This document shows, piece after piece, positions 24,109 to 37,439 of a stretch of 64,000 nucleotides of DNA. This DNA is from Sindora glabra. Lineage: Eukaryota; Streptophyta; Magnoliopsida; Fabales; Fabaceae. The DNA lies in assembly GCA_020226215.1 (NCBI GenBank), contig CM035233.1, positions 76,265,317 through 76,329,316 of the forward strand, in the 5' to 3' direction. Below the pieces are notes generated by a model. It searched no databases and was not told the DNA's origin. It saw only the letters and a program-made list of their open reading frames with translations. How positions within the stretch are numbered: the stretch's first letter is position 1; every line of letters begins with the position of its first letter. Position numbers and translations under genes: made by a program.

Positions 24109-24565
24109 TAGAGAAAAATACAAATAACCCCTACCAACTATGGAGTGATTGTATTTTACTCCCTTCAATTATGGAAACTCAAAATTTACTCCTTAAAATT
24201 ATATAAAACTTCTATTTTACCTTTACTACTACCAAGTTAACACTGGCAACATTTAGCGGTAGTTCTGTAACACTTAGTGGTGGTTATAAACTGCCGTTAT
24301 TATCCTCAATCACTTAGTGGCGGTTTATAAACTACCGCTAAGTAAATTTTTTTAAAAAAATTTAGTGAATATAGTAGCGTATTTTAACCATTAGTGAGCA
24401 AAACATTACAGTGTCAATTTATCTAATAGATTTCATTAACTTATAATAGTGGGGTAAAATATAAATTTTATATAATTGTAAGCAGTAAAATTCGAATTTT
24501 TGTAGTTGAAGAGAGTAAAATGCAATCATATCATAATTAACGAGGATTATTTATATTTTTCTCTA
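24109..24565. mobile_element. Hairpin MITE with about 110-bp inverted repeats
   Basis: The left arm starts TTAGAGAAAAATACAAATAA and the right arm is its imperfect complement ending TTATTTATATTTTTCTCTAA. The arms pair for about 110 bp each (24109-24225 with 24450-24565), including GATTGTATTTTACTCCCTTCAA against its counterpart. The core contains a near-perfect 32-nt palindrome around GGCGGTTTATAAACTACCGC (about 24314-24346) and further copies of the tagyggtrg word. It has no coding capacity and lies about 0.5 kb upstream of the next gene. Confidence 0.75.
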
Positions 24566-25078
24566 AATTTTAATTAATAACTTAATAATAAAATTTATCT
24601 TAATAATTCTAAATACGTGATTCATTCTTATAATGTTAAATATATGATTCATGCCATTACTAAATACATGAATGATAAACTATATGTATACAATGCGCGA
24701 ATTCTTAAAAAATAATTAATTTTAAATTATCTTTTTCCAACGTCATATTGTGAAAAGTAAAGCGAAGCTGATAGGAAGACAACGACGGAGGGACAAGAGT
24801 AGAGTATCTTGATTACTCTGGGTGCATTTGGCTCTTCAAGGGCTCCTTTTTTCAACTTTCTGCTGTGGCGATTGATTTAGACATAGGTTTTCGTTCCCAT
24901 TACTTCAACTGACGGGTTTTCCTTTTCTTCATCACACCAGCTGGGTAAATTAAATAGTTTAGTCGTTGATTCCATTGCTTTGAAGACTATTATACTGATT
25001 GACGGAGCTGATTTTGTTCAACGCTCATCTCTGAGATTTTCTTTGTTCCAGAAATCGCTGTTTGTTTTTGGCCCCTCA

Positions 25079-28000
25079 ATGGCTTACGTACCTCCACACA
25101 AGCGCCCCTCTGAACACAAGGACGGGCAATTACCATCACCGGCACTGCCCCCACCTCATTGGAGCAAAAATCCAAGCTTCAAATCATCCAATTCTCATGC
25201 AGACAGAGGCAGAAATATTATATACGCGAAGCAGGCCAAATCTAAATGGTTTGTGATTGGCTTGGATCACAATAACCAGGCTCCATCTTCTGCCCAGCTT
25301 CAACCCATTTCCTTGGAACACGTTGAGCGCAAAATTGGGGGAAAACCTCTCATTTTAGTAATGGATCCTCAACCTCCACACCGAGGTCGGAAATGTGGTC
25401 TTCAATTATTCTTTATGTTTTTTGGTTTATGTTCTAGAAGATTTTAATTTTCAGAGTTAAGTTTCTTCATGGCTTTTAGATGTCAGAGATAGTTGTGAAA
25501 GAGGCCCCTCGGAAATTATTACAGAAAATGTTCTTGAAGGATTGGTTTCGTCTTTTGAGAACGTCCGGAATGAGGTCGGGAACTTGCAAGAAGAAGTCAA
25601 GCCAACTTTAGTCGCTAGATTTGGGAAGATTCTCTTCCATGGGTATTATCCAACCAGTTGATAATTTACTTGGCTTACTGCTCTATATATAATTTGGCTT
25701 GGAACTCTTTCTTATGCTAGATATTTCTTGTAAAAAGTGAAAAATGACAAGACCGAGAAATTATTGATTGATTGATTGAGTTGAATATTTTGTTTTCACT
25801 TATGGCATGCTGCAAATAACGGTAGTGGCATGAACCTTGTAAATTAAAACTTCGCAGGGGAGCGTCACTCACCCAAGAAGCGGTGAGGAAAAGGTTGGCC
25901 ACTGGAACCTTGTTGGGACAATTAGGAAGCTCATTTTACACAAGCATTCCTGCTTCCTACATGGAGAAGGTCACAAGAGAAGAGTCAGCAAAGATAGGCC
26001 TTCATTTTGAAGAGGAGAAAGAATTGTACCATGTCAAGGTATTATTTTCTTCTGCACTTTAGCTTTTGGTATGCGTATTATTCTCAACTTTTATCAAGTT
26101 GGTTATCAACTCCTTCAATTTCTTTCTTGATCTTGTATAGTTGTCCGATGCCAATCGGCCAGATGCAACTATTTCTTGCAAATGTACTGTGATGAAACAA
26201 CTCAAAAAGCTTCAAGTCTACAAGGTTAGTTTTCTGCTTCTAACCTACAAGTTCAAGTTGAATGCAATAGTTACGCTGTTTATTCCATCTGTCAAGTTCT
26301 GGAATCAGTTTTGGATATGCCAGAGAAGTAATCATTAATGCAATTAATCTGTTGCTACCCATTTCAAATTGAAGATGTTTACATGGGGCGTGTTATAAAA
26401 TGTATGGATGGATACATACATATGTGACGCCTTGTATGTCGTAAGAATATGTTTAAGATATGTGGAACCGGTTTAAAGGAGACATGTCAAAATTTTATTA
26501 ATTTAAACTTGTAGAAATTAATACCAAGTAAATATTACAGTATTGGCCTAGTTTTGAGCTTTTGATAACCTTCTGTATCTTCAGCTGCACTTGTTACCCA
26601 TATTTCTAGCATTATCATTTCTTGGAACATCTTTATCAAAGCTCCCAAATGTTGAAGGTTTGACTCAAGCACGATGAATGCAAATTGCCTCATGGGGGCA
26701 CTGGTTAAGGAGTAAATATAGTGCATTAAAAATCATGTTTTCAAAACAATTCATGGCATTTATTAATTATTTAGGCGGAGTTTACTTTGATCTATGGGAA
26801 TGGAATCAAATAAGGGGGAGAGTAAGAGGAAATTGTTATTTTCTTTTTCTTTTTTTTGGGAACTGTTTGGTTCACTTAGGGAATGGAACAGTGGTATCTG
26901 TGATTTCCTTTCTGTTTTCTTGGTTCATCAATAAGAGAATGGGTGGTAGCGGCAACTGTGACAATAGCAGCAGCCGCGGCCATGGCAATGGTGTTAGTGG
27001 TGATGTGGTGAGAGAGGAATACTATTTTGTTTCCGCTGGGTAACGTAATGTAAAACCTTAGGGGGAGGAAAGAAATCAATTGAGAGGAATAAAGTAAGGG
27101 TATAAGATTTTACTGCACTTGAACCAAATACTTAATTTGTTTCCAACTCCCTAGAATATTCCAACCAAATACCACCTTAATGAAAACATTACATATATTT
27201 TCTCTATTAAGTTATAAGACAAAAATACCCTTAGCAAAATTAATGTTTAGGGTTTTAGAATTTAGTGGTTAGAGATTCAGGATATAATGACTAGGGTTTT
27301 AACTTTTAAGGTTTATTTGGTTAGGGTTTTTGAGTTTAATATTAAGGCTCGAGGGTTTAGTAGTTAGAATTTTAGAATTTGGTGCTTAGAGATTGAGGGT
27401 TTAGTAGCTAGCTATTAAAATTTTTTTAATTTTAAAAATCCCGATGGGTAGTTTGGTTTGGTCATTGAAATAAAATTTTAAAAAAGAAATCAATAATGAA
27501 TTGAGAATGAAGTTAATGAGAAGATTTGAATTTTGAAAATTTGCATTCTTCCAACAACATCAAATGCTTATTAAGGGCACTAATTGTCAAGACCCATCAT
27601 TTAATTGAAATTTGACTGTCTTTCATGCATATGTTGAAATACTGTTATTCTTATTGTAGATTGAACTAAATCAACTTCGTCATATGGTCACAGACATATC
27701 ATGTCTGGCTAAGAATCTTGATCTAAGGGTAATGCTGTTCACCAAGAGGATTTTAGTAGCTCTGAAAGTAAGTTTTTCTCATTATATATTTCTGAAATTT
27801 CTGAAATTATAATATTTTTGTTGCAAATTACTTTTTGTTGTGCCTCCATAAATTCTTCAAAATATTTAGGTCTATGCCTATGCTTCCTGTATCTATTTCT
27901 CCAAGAGATAATCGTTGAGTTTGCTTTCAATTTCAAAATGCTGTATTGAAAACTTAAAGTAGAGTTTGTGTTATATATTCCTAATATAATAAATCGATGA

Positions 28001-28778
28001 GCAAAAAGAAAAGAATTCAAAACTAAAACTTGACTGATGTGATAAGTTATAAATCTGCATCTAACCTTAGAAAGGGACATGTAATTGAACTTTTGGCATC
28101 TGTGATTGTGCCCCAGGATGATGAGAGGCACTGCATTCAGGAACTGATTGAGTCTGCCATTCTAGATCCAAATGTAAAGGGTGGGTTGAGATGGCCTTTA
28201 GGTAAAGCATCTTCTGGAGATAGATTTTCTGTTGTAGGGGTGTGGCACACTACAACTAGAGCCTATAGCAGTGCATCATTGAGGCTGAAGATGAGACATG
28301 CTGATCGGTTTGATTTTCGGACATCAACTGGTGAATCTGCATCTGAGGTTTACCTGAAACTAAAAGGAGTTGTCTCGGAATTACAGGTAATCACCCTATA
28401 ATCTACGTTGCTGAAAAGATGCTATGAAGGAAGATACATGAGTTGCATAACATATAAGGATGAAAGGGCCAGAGGACTAAGAAGAAACTAATTAGAAGCT
28501 GGATGTTGTTTATGTATAGGCCTAACCTAACCTAAGTATCTGGCTTCAGTTTTAGAACGAACACTATAAACTTGACCAACTATTGGTAATTACTATCACG
28601 AATAGTACATTCCAACCTGCATTTTGCATGTGTATATTTTGTACTTACTTTTGGCACCTTTCTCTTTCAATGGGCACAGAAAGAAAAGGTTGATATTGGT
28701 TTGATTTCGAAGGTGCTTGAGGACAACCTGAAATTGATTTGGGATCATTTCTTAAACTGCGAACGCTTCTTGGGATGA
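25079..28778 (+). CDS. Conserved plant protein of unknown function (MAYVPPHKR family)
   Basis: Seven exons: 25079-25385, 25480-25642, 25858-26038, 26141-26224, 27660-27767, 28117-28386 and 28680-28778; 403 residues. All introns are GT-AG and all phases close. The start at 25079 gives MAYVPPHKRPSE, the N-terminus I recall for this plant family; an in-frame ATG at 24980 lies in likely leader. Recognisable segments are SKWFVIGLDHNNQ, KPTLVARFGKILFHG, SFYTSIPASYMEKV, GGLRWPLGKASSGDRFSVVG, RHADRFDFRTSTGE and a closing LKLIWDHFLNCERFLG. I recall the family as an uncharacterised DUF, perhaps DUF7903, without certainty. No signal peptide or membrane segment is seen, so it is probably soluble. Intron 4 (26225-27659) is enlarged by a MITE. 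I infer no function. Confidence 0.85.
26774..27176. mobile_element. Harbinger-like MITE in intron 4
   Basis: A 403-bp insertion flanked by TTA on both sides (26771-26773 and 27177-27179), the preferred PIF/Harbinger target. The left end reads GGCGGAGTTTACTTTG and the right end, on the other strand, GGTGGTATTTGGTTGG, an imperfect inverted repeat. GGGAATGGAA words occur at both subterminal regions. The frames inside it (26678-27043 and 26876-27079) are not genes. Confidence 0.65.
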
Positions 28779-31099
28779 CTGGCGGCCTATTCAAGCTTGG
28801 TCTGTAACGAGTTAAGCTATACTCGTATTGTACCCGGGTATGGTAATGTAAACAATATTTCCATCCTCTTTTTTTTTTTATTATTATTTTTTATTTGGGT
28901 GGTTTTGGTATGATTGGAACACATGGGACAAAGCCCAAAGCAGATATACAATGAGGAGATAGGCATGATTTGTCATAAACCAAACAACTGCCACAAAGCA
29001 AACGGATACAGAACAAGAGATAAGCTGGTCCTGAACAGAAAGCAGAACAGAACTAGTAGATAAGAGAGATGGACTCCTACAACCTTAGTCTTTCAGCTTC
29101 TTGAATTTGGGTAGTGAGTTGAAGGAATATCATTTAGAATTGGAAGAACCGTTACAACAATTGGCAACCTCCATATTATCATATCAAAAGTGAATATTAT
29201 GAAAAGATAAAGAATAGAAGTGTTGAAGTGGATGGGATTTAATAGGTTGGTTTGGGGCTGATATAATTTTATTTAGATTGAAATTGGAACTAGTATAGAA
29301 AATGATAATAGTTATTTGACCTGATAAAGAATTGAAATTAGTTAGCTTGATTTGGTAAAAGATTGAGATTGATAAGTATTAACTTTTCGAATTATTGGAT
29401 TAATCCGTTAACTTAATAATAGTATTGAATAATAAATAAATAATTTATTATTTTATATTTAATTTTCATATAGATATTAAAATAATAATTTTGATGTATT
29501 AAAATTATATTTTAATATATATAATATAAAAATTATAAATATGGGTAATATTAAATTTTTAATATTAAAATTAATAAATTTATATATTTAATATTTTTAT
29601 TAAAATAAATAATTATATTAAAATTTTGAATTATTTAAAAAATTTAAATAAATAATTTTGATATTAATTTTAAATATATTATATACATATATATAATATA
29701 ATACATTATTATTTATTTTTTATTATTATATATAAGTTATTATAATTATTTTTATTAATATATTACTTAATTATTTATTTATATATATTTGATAATATAT
29801 AAATTATTAAATATTTTTATTTTTATATATAGTACCTTAGGCTTGATCAATATATATTTAATAATGTATTATTTTATTAATTGTATATTTTATTAAATAC
29901 AAATTTATGCATTTATTAAATTTTAATAATATATATTTATTTTTATGCATAATATATATGATTTACTAATATATATAATAAAATTTTAAGTCATAATAAT
30001 ATATAATTATATTTAATAAATAATAATACTAATAGAATTTAATTAATTATGTAAAATTAATAATAAATAGGCAACTAATATGATGATAATAATAATAAAA
30101 TGTAATAAGTTATAAAAATTTGCCTAATAAATGTTGATTTGGGATTGAAATTGAAATTAGTATTGTAACAATTTGATTTGGATCCAATTGAGTGAAAAAG
30201 TAGTTTGATCTGAAATTAGTTCGACATACAGCTCTTACTCGTTGGATGAGTTTAATAGAATTGAATTAGTTCGTTTTAATAGATCTAATAAAAAACACTC
30301 CACCGTCATTACCTTTTTTATGCCAAAGCCTCAATCATCCAAAAATAATAAATAGTAATGGATTGAAAAAAAAGGGTGCAAAAATGTAAGGTCATTAGCT
30401 TGCGAATTTTCCTATTTTCTACCTTTTGAAAAATTAGTCTTTTTGGCTTTTTGTAAGTAACATGTATAATCTTTACTATTAATATGAACAACTCAATGAG
30501 TTTTATAGTTCTCATCTTCATTTGCAAAAATTTTATACGTTTTCATAAATAATAAATAATAATGAGTATGTTTGAGAGTTACGAAGGGAAGAGAATAGAT
30601 AAGTGATGATTTCTCCTTTTCTTAAGAAAAGATAATTTAAGGTTAAATTAAAATATGTAATTTGTAAAGCTCTAGACCTTTTTAATTTACCAAAAAATGT
30701 AAATATATAATTAATTAAAATATTTTCTTATAATTCTATCCTTTTTTTTAAAGTTACATTTATTAATAAATTTTATACGATTAAAAAAAGTTAAAAATCT
30801 CTTGAAATATTTTCTTTTAAAAAAAGTTCTCTTAAAAAATGTCATGGCAAGTTAACATCAAACAAGATGATAATTTTTTTTTAAATTTATGAAAAAGTTG
30901 ATATAATATAACTAGAGAGTTCATAATGATATAATTCATATTTAATGAGAAAAAATGGATGAATAAATAAAGATGTATTGAAATATAAATGAATATATCT
31001 ATATGGGTCACGATTGATAAGTATAATCATTAATTGATTATCAATAAGAAAAAGCATAAAACCCTTTCCCCTTAATTTCCCTCATCCTAACAAATTATA
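28779..31099. other. 3' UTR, then AT-rich gene-free DNA
   Basis: The first hundred bases or so are the likely 3' UTR of the preceding gene. From about 29400 to 30120 the sequence is almost pure A+T with no frames. No gene is supported. Confidence 0.55.
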
Positions 31100-31671
31100 G
31101 TAGCATTCGATTTGCAATTTTTTTTTCACATTTTGGAAAATATTTTAAGAAAATATAAAATTCTTATATTTAGTTTGAATTTTAGAAAAAAAATTTTGAG
31201 ATTATTTTTAATCTAATATTCATATAAAATATTCATATTGAATATCTTATATTTTTATAATATAAGAATATTTTAATGATGTAAATAGACTATTTTATCT
31301 ATTATACTATTAAAGCCTTGTTAAAATTAATAATTTATTCATTATCATTTATTACAATTAACCATTACTAGCCATTATTTACTATCGGCTATTATTTGCT
31401 ATCGGCTATTATTATCTGCTATTATTTATTAATAATCATTGCCTATGGTTGATGATCACGGCCATTGTTGATCACTTTTTATTATTGTTTATCATTATTA
31501 ACTATTTAATTTTTAATTATGATATTTTTTATAATTTAGTAATATTTTTAAAAATATACAAATTAATTAAATATGATAATTTCATATTTTTTAGAATTTA
31601 ATTTTAGGGAATTACACTTCTAAAAAAATTAAGATTTTTGAGAATGCACAATTTTGTGAACCAAATCCTAT
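31100..31671. mobile_element. Degenerate MITE with internal minisatellite
   Basis: The left end (GCATTCGATTTGCAA) and the right end read on the other strand (GGATTTGGTTCACAAAA) form a weak inverted repeat related to the MITE at 2427-2727. Inside, at about 31372-31440, short imperfect units of the type CTATCGGCTATTATTTG repeat. No coding capacity. Confidence 0.4.
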
Positions 31672-34600
31672 ATACCAAAAAAAAAATGATAAGTTTGATG
31701 CAAGACATTTGAACACAATACTTTTTTTTTATTTTCTTCGATGTATTTTTTTTTCTTGCACACAATTATATACCTTCTTTATTCAAGGTTCCATTTGGAT
31801 AATTAACTTAATTTAAATTTTTATGAGAAGAGTTTTTTGAATAAGCCTTACTAGTATAAGTGCTATTTAAAATATGCTTTTTAGTGTTTGGATAGATAAG
31901 TTGAAAAGTATTTTTTAAAATATTATTGTGCATTTGGAAATAAAATTGAATAAACATTTATAATAATTATTAAAAAGGATGTCAATTAATTAAAAAATAT
32001 TTGAATAAATAAATAATTATTATTATTTAAACAATATGATTTTTTAAAAATAGTTTTTATTTAAATAACAAACTCCATATCATATTTATAACTACAATTT
32101 TAACTTGCAATTAGGAATCTTAATATGAACAAGAAAATGTATAAATTCTACATGTGTGCATTTTATATAAGCAATTTTGTCAACACTCTTTTCTAATCTT
32201 GTGAAGTTCATAGTACAATGGGTCATAGATAGTTGGAAATAAAAAATACCATACACCCTAAAGCAGTGAGTGGTGATCTGCCAAACATTTGTTAATAATG
32301 TACTTACTACTATTATATACTTATTCATATGGTAGGAGTGTAGGAGTTTTTGGGATTCATAATTCATGAATAGGAATGGAAATAATCCAATTCAAGTTAG
32401 GCCTTAATATAAATAAGCTAAATTTGTTTCAAAATTTGTTAGTCTAAACTTAATTTATGATTTGTTTGTAAGTCAAAATTTTAACATGACTTAACTTGTT
32501 TATAAAATTTATTAAGTTTAGTCTAGTTTGTTGGCCTATTGAGGCCTAATTATTTAAATCTAAATAAATTATTAATAGATTTATAAACTTATATATGTAT
32601 ATCAAAAATAATTTCTTCAATAAAAAATAATAATTTTATTAAATAAATAAAGCATTAAGCAAAATTTTGTCACCATTTATATAAAAGTTTTAATAATTCA
32701 ACATAATAAATAATAATCATATTTATCTAAAATGAAAAGATTAAATAGTATAACAATATAAATTCATTACTTATAAATTTTAAAATTTTAAAATATTTAT
32801 AATTGAATTGAAAACAAAAAAGAAGGTACAATGATAAAATAGTAATAATAATTATAATGTAATTAATTAATTAATTTAAGTGAATTAAATTAAAGTAATA
32901 TATTAGTTAAATAAGTTAGCTTAATAGGCGAACAAGCTAATTTCAAAGTTAAGTAGGTTAGACTTATTTAATAAATAGGTTAATATATTGATCTAGGCTT
33001 GATTTGTTTGATTAAATAAACAAGTCAACTTAGGCTTTTAAGGAGTTAAATTATAGATGGTTCATGAACAAATTATTTTATCTTTGTCCTTATTCATAAG
33101 AGAAAAGAGAGAGAGAGTTGCTAGATCCACATTAAAGTACAAACTAAGCAATCAAAAGAGACTTACCTTCGTTGATCATCAGTCTCTACTGTTAAAACCT
33201 TATCTTTATCTTTATCAAACATAGCAAAAGTTTCCTTCAAATTTTTCTCTTCATAATATTTTTCTATATACCTCCTTCTTACTCATATCTTTTGCTATCT
33301 TCAACTTAACTAGACATAGACTCATGAGTCAACAAGCAAAACTTATCAGGATCAATTAAACTATCTCTGCTAGAATTAAACTTAACAACAATATCTTCAA
33401 TATGCTTATTGGTCAAATAGATAACATCTATGTTTCTAGTTTTATAGCTTTTTTGTTTAATGGGTTATCTAAAGAGTTGTCACAAGTTTGTGGAGCTCAA
33501 TTTTGTGATAAAGAAAGCAGAGCATATTTGCTAATTATATGCCATAAATTAATGCAACCTATAATTCTAACTTAATGCATTCAATTCTTTTATGCCTACA
33601 CTTTACTTATACTAGTTATTATTACATACTATATTCTTTAAAGAAATCTTGTTACTAAATTCATATTCTCAAAATCAAAGATAAAAACATAGATAGATAA
33701 AGAGATTTTTTGACAACTTAAAGAACATCATTAATACTTTCACACATTAAAATATATAAAATAAAGATAGATATGATAAAAAATTAGATAAAATTATGAA
33801 GAAATTTTTACCTTTGTAGTTGAGTGGTAACAATGGTTGTCATCAAAGAAAAACTAAAGAAAATGTCATGTGCTATATGGTTTTGTTTTTAGACTAGAAA
33901 AAATTATTTGAGGATAATTTTTTCCAAAAGAAATTATTAAAATAAATGCCATACAAGTTGAAATTAGCTTTTGCATGAGCTTATTTTTGTAAGTTACCTT
34001 GGATAGCGTTGAAAATTAAGTTATAAAAGGACTTAACCAAAAGGAAAAGTTTATTTTTTAAGCTTAAAAAAATTAAAAAATAATACAAAAGTGCTTCTTA
34101 AAGTAGATAAACCAAATTAAGCTATTTTAAGCTAATCCAAATGAGTCTCAAGTAAGGATAGAGAATAATAGACAAAGGTCAAATGTTTATTAGGTTAAAC
34201 TTAGGCCTATACTTATAGATATAATAGATTTTGAATTAAAGCCTAAATTTTTATTGATATAATTTTAAGTAGATTTAAGAATTAAGATCTAGGTCTATAA
34301 GTTTAAGCAAAACTTTGGTTTAAGCCTATAAACTTAACAATAATTTTTATTTGCAAAATGAAATGAGAACATAATATAAATATATATATTTTATTATTAT
34401 ATATTTATCTTATAATTTAGTTTAAAGAAGGAGAAAATATAGTTTCAAAATTTTGACAACCTTTAGTTTATATGATTTAGTGAAATTAAATACTGATAGA
34501 TAGAATGTCACTTTTTGAATTATACATGGATAGACAATGTGAAAGTAAATCAAATAATGAGTGATTTTTTTTATATTAAAAAGATAAATTGTTTCATTGA

Positions 34601-36210
34601 TACTCTAATTTTGATGGTTTTACTAAAAGAAATAAAAATAATGTAAAATATAAAAAAATTGGTACTTACTACATAAACCTTTTTCTTATACCAATCAATG
34701 AGATTATATGTAAAAAATATCTCATATAAAAATTTCTATATCTTAATCAAAGACATAAAATATATAGTGTTGGTACTCATTGTGGTACAAGGACACCAAT
34801 TGTAGTATTTTGATTTTTTTTTTAACATTTTTTCATAGATATTTTTTAAATTCTAATTTAAAAATGTATCTATATTAAATGACTTATCACTCCTTTTATT
34901 ATAAATGCCATTAAAATTCTTGAAAGAAACTTGTATACATTACAATAAACTATTTATAATAATTTTTTAAATATTAAATCAATCGATTTTGATTTATTAA
35001 TAAGAAATTTTAAAAATTATTATAAATATAATTAGAATTAAGTCTTGAATTTAACCCAAATCAATTTTGAACTTAGCTCAAGTTTGATTCTTTAAATAAA
35101 CTAAGCTTATAATCCAATAATAAATTAGAGTAAGACTTATAGGGCTTAGGCTAACGAGTCCAAGAATACCTTTAGGTCAAGTGGATAGTTAAAAAAAAAT
35201 TTCTACCTGAACAAATTATTAATTTATTATCTGTTCAACATGGAATTTTGTTACTTGTGAGTTGTATAATGATAATGATGAAGTAATTACATCGTTCTTA
35301 CATGAGTTGTTTATACAAATATGCTTACTTAAAGTTGAATGCTTTGATAATATCAATGGGAATTGGCCTACATAAAATGAAAAGTAATGTTATTTCTACT
35401 TTAATTATTCATGTTAAATAATATTAAATATAATTGAATAGTATTGTAAATATATGCCAGAAATTAGCTAATGATTAAAGTGATTAGCAAAAGTTTAGCC
35501 ATACTAATTAGTATTGTATTGATAAGTATTGAAGGGTATTGATTGTATTAGTTAGATTAAATTAAGTGAAAAGAGAAACCATATAAAAAAAAATAAAAAA
35601 TTTACACTTTACTTATATGTAATTTTATCCTTTTTCAATTAATTTATATGTGGTTGTATGTATTGTAATTCATTCACTTCATACTTTTAATTGTTAATAT
35701 TTTCCTTACCTAAACTATTTTCTATCTAAAATTCAATAGAAAACTCATCTACATTACATGTGATTTTTATTTTCCTCAATTTTAATTTGATTTAATGCTT
35801 ACTTAAAATTTATTGACTTTAAAAAATTCTATTTGGCACCTCCAATTTAGTAACTGTAGATTAAATTGTAGAAAACAAATATTCAATAGAATTAGGAATT
35901 TTTTTAAGTTAATTTCATTCTAAGTGAGCACTAAATTGAATCAAAATTTATTAAATTGAATCAAAATTTAAGAAAGTAAAAAATTAAACATAATACACTT
36001 GAGTTTTAAGTTTAGATGGGTAATCTATTAATAACTACAAGTACATATAGGTAAATTGCAATATTTAAAATTATAAATGAATTAATTGAAATGGAATAAA
36101 ATTAGAAATTGATAAAGTGTAATTTTCTCTAAAATAAATACAAAGTTGACATTAATGCATGATTTCTCACCTTTATGGTAATGTTTCTATATTGCTTTAG
36201 ATTTTACAAG
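31672..36210. other. Gene-free repeat-derived stretch
   Basis: No gene is supported. I see weak inverted-repeat pairs that could bound old DNA elements: about 31790 (CCATTTGGATAATTAAC) with 34150; about 32390 (AAGTTAGGCCTTAATATAAA) with 33045; and about 34190 (GGTTAAACTTAGGCCTATA) with 35160. All are diverged and none has a clear target duplication. Confidence 0.4.
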
Positions 36211-37190
36211 AATAATATCAATAATAATAAAGTCTTATCCTACTAAATAAGATTAGTTACATGGATCGCATAATGTTATTGAGTTGTATCAAAAATTAGA
36301 TTTTCAGTAATATTATTAATCAAAAGATCCCTTTTTATAATTTTCTCTAATGTCCTTTTTGACCTTCGTTTATACTTTTTCACAAGACTAAAGATCATAT
36401 GATCAACTTTTCTTATTGGTGTTTTCAATGGTCTTCTTTGCATATAACCAAATTACCTTAACCGATTTTCTGTTATCTTCTCCTCAATAGGTGCCATGTC
36501 AATATGCCCTCATATGCATTCATTCTGTATCTTATTCTTTCTTGTATGACCACATATTTATCTTAATATTTTCATTTCTGCTACCTCCATTTTTTAGTCT
36601 TATTGTTCTTTCAAAACCTAACATTCACTAACATAAAGCATAATTAGTCGTATAATAATTCGATAAAACTTCCCTTTAAACTTAGTAGGTACTTTATGAT
36701 TACAAATAACTCTAAATATTTTTTTCTATTTTAACCATTTAGCTTGTATTCTGTGTGTAATATCTCTATCAATTTTTTCATTACTTTATAATATAGATCT
36801 CAAATATTTAAATTTAGATACTTGCGGTATGATATGCTCTTCAATTCTTACCTCCAAATTATTTCTATCTTATTTTTTTGTTAAATTTATAATGCATATA
36901 CTCCGTCTTACTCCGTCTTAAGTGAAAACCCTTTGATTTCAATGTCTGTCTTCAAAGCTTCAGTTTATAGTTAACTTCTTCTCATGATTACTCAATCAAA
37001 ATTATATCATCTACAAATAGCATATATTTAGGGATAATATTTTATATGTCCCTAATAAGAACATAAAAAACTAAATTAAATAAGAATTTTGATGTAAACC
37101 TATCCTTATCCTTATAATAAAATTCTTTATCTCTCTTTCACGAATTCTTACACTTATAATTATTTTATCATATATGTTCTGTATTACTTG
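36211..37190 (-). mobile_element. RTE-type LINE remnant (reverse transcriptase 3' half)
   Basis: Read on the minus strand, with frameshifts and stops, the segment contains the FVDD form of the RT catalytic motif (MLFVDDIILIE), then KSKGFHLRRSKTEYM, VAEMKILR, MAPIEEKITENRLR and FGYMQRRPLKTP. These are landmarks in order of plant RTE-clade LINEs. The 3' end reads ATCCATGTAACTAATCTTAT, then TTAGTAGGATAAGACT and a short ATT repeat, the worn form of the typical RTE tail with its simple repeat. It is dead, 5'-truncated and lies just downstream of the LRR-kinase relic on the same strand. Confidence 0.8.
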
Positions 37191-37439
37191 AATATATTGC
37201 TTTAAATTTTGGGAAGACAAATTTTCATCTACTATATGAAATTAATCAAGAATTCACATATGTCTTAGTGAACTTGTGCAATTGATTTGAGACCACAAAT
37301 ATGCATTAGATTAAGTGAAAATGGGGAAGTCACAAGTTAGGATGTGACGTTGGGGATGGAATTGAGCAAAGAACTTGGTGATATTTGAGTTGGAGCTACT
37401 AATACATAATTGCCAATAGGCTCTAATATCAAAAGATTT

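Noticed and set aside
24980..25078. N-terminal extension of the MAYVPPHKR protein from an upstream ATG
   Set aside because: The extension is unlike the conserved start I recall for the family, and the composition upstream looks like leader sequence.
26678..27043. 121-codon plus frame in the gene intron
   Set aside because: Most of it lies in the MITE and it has no exon signals consistent with the seven-exon model.
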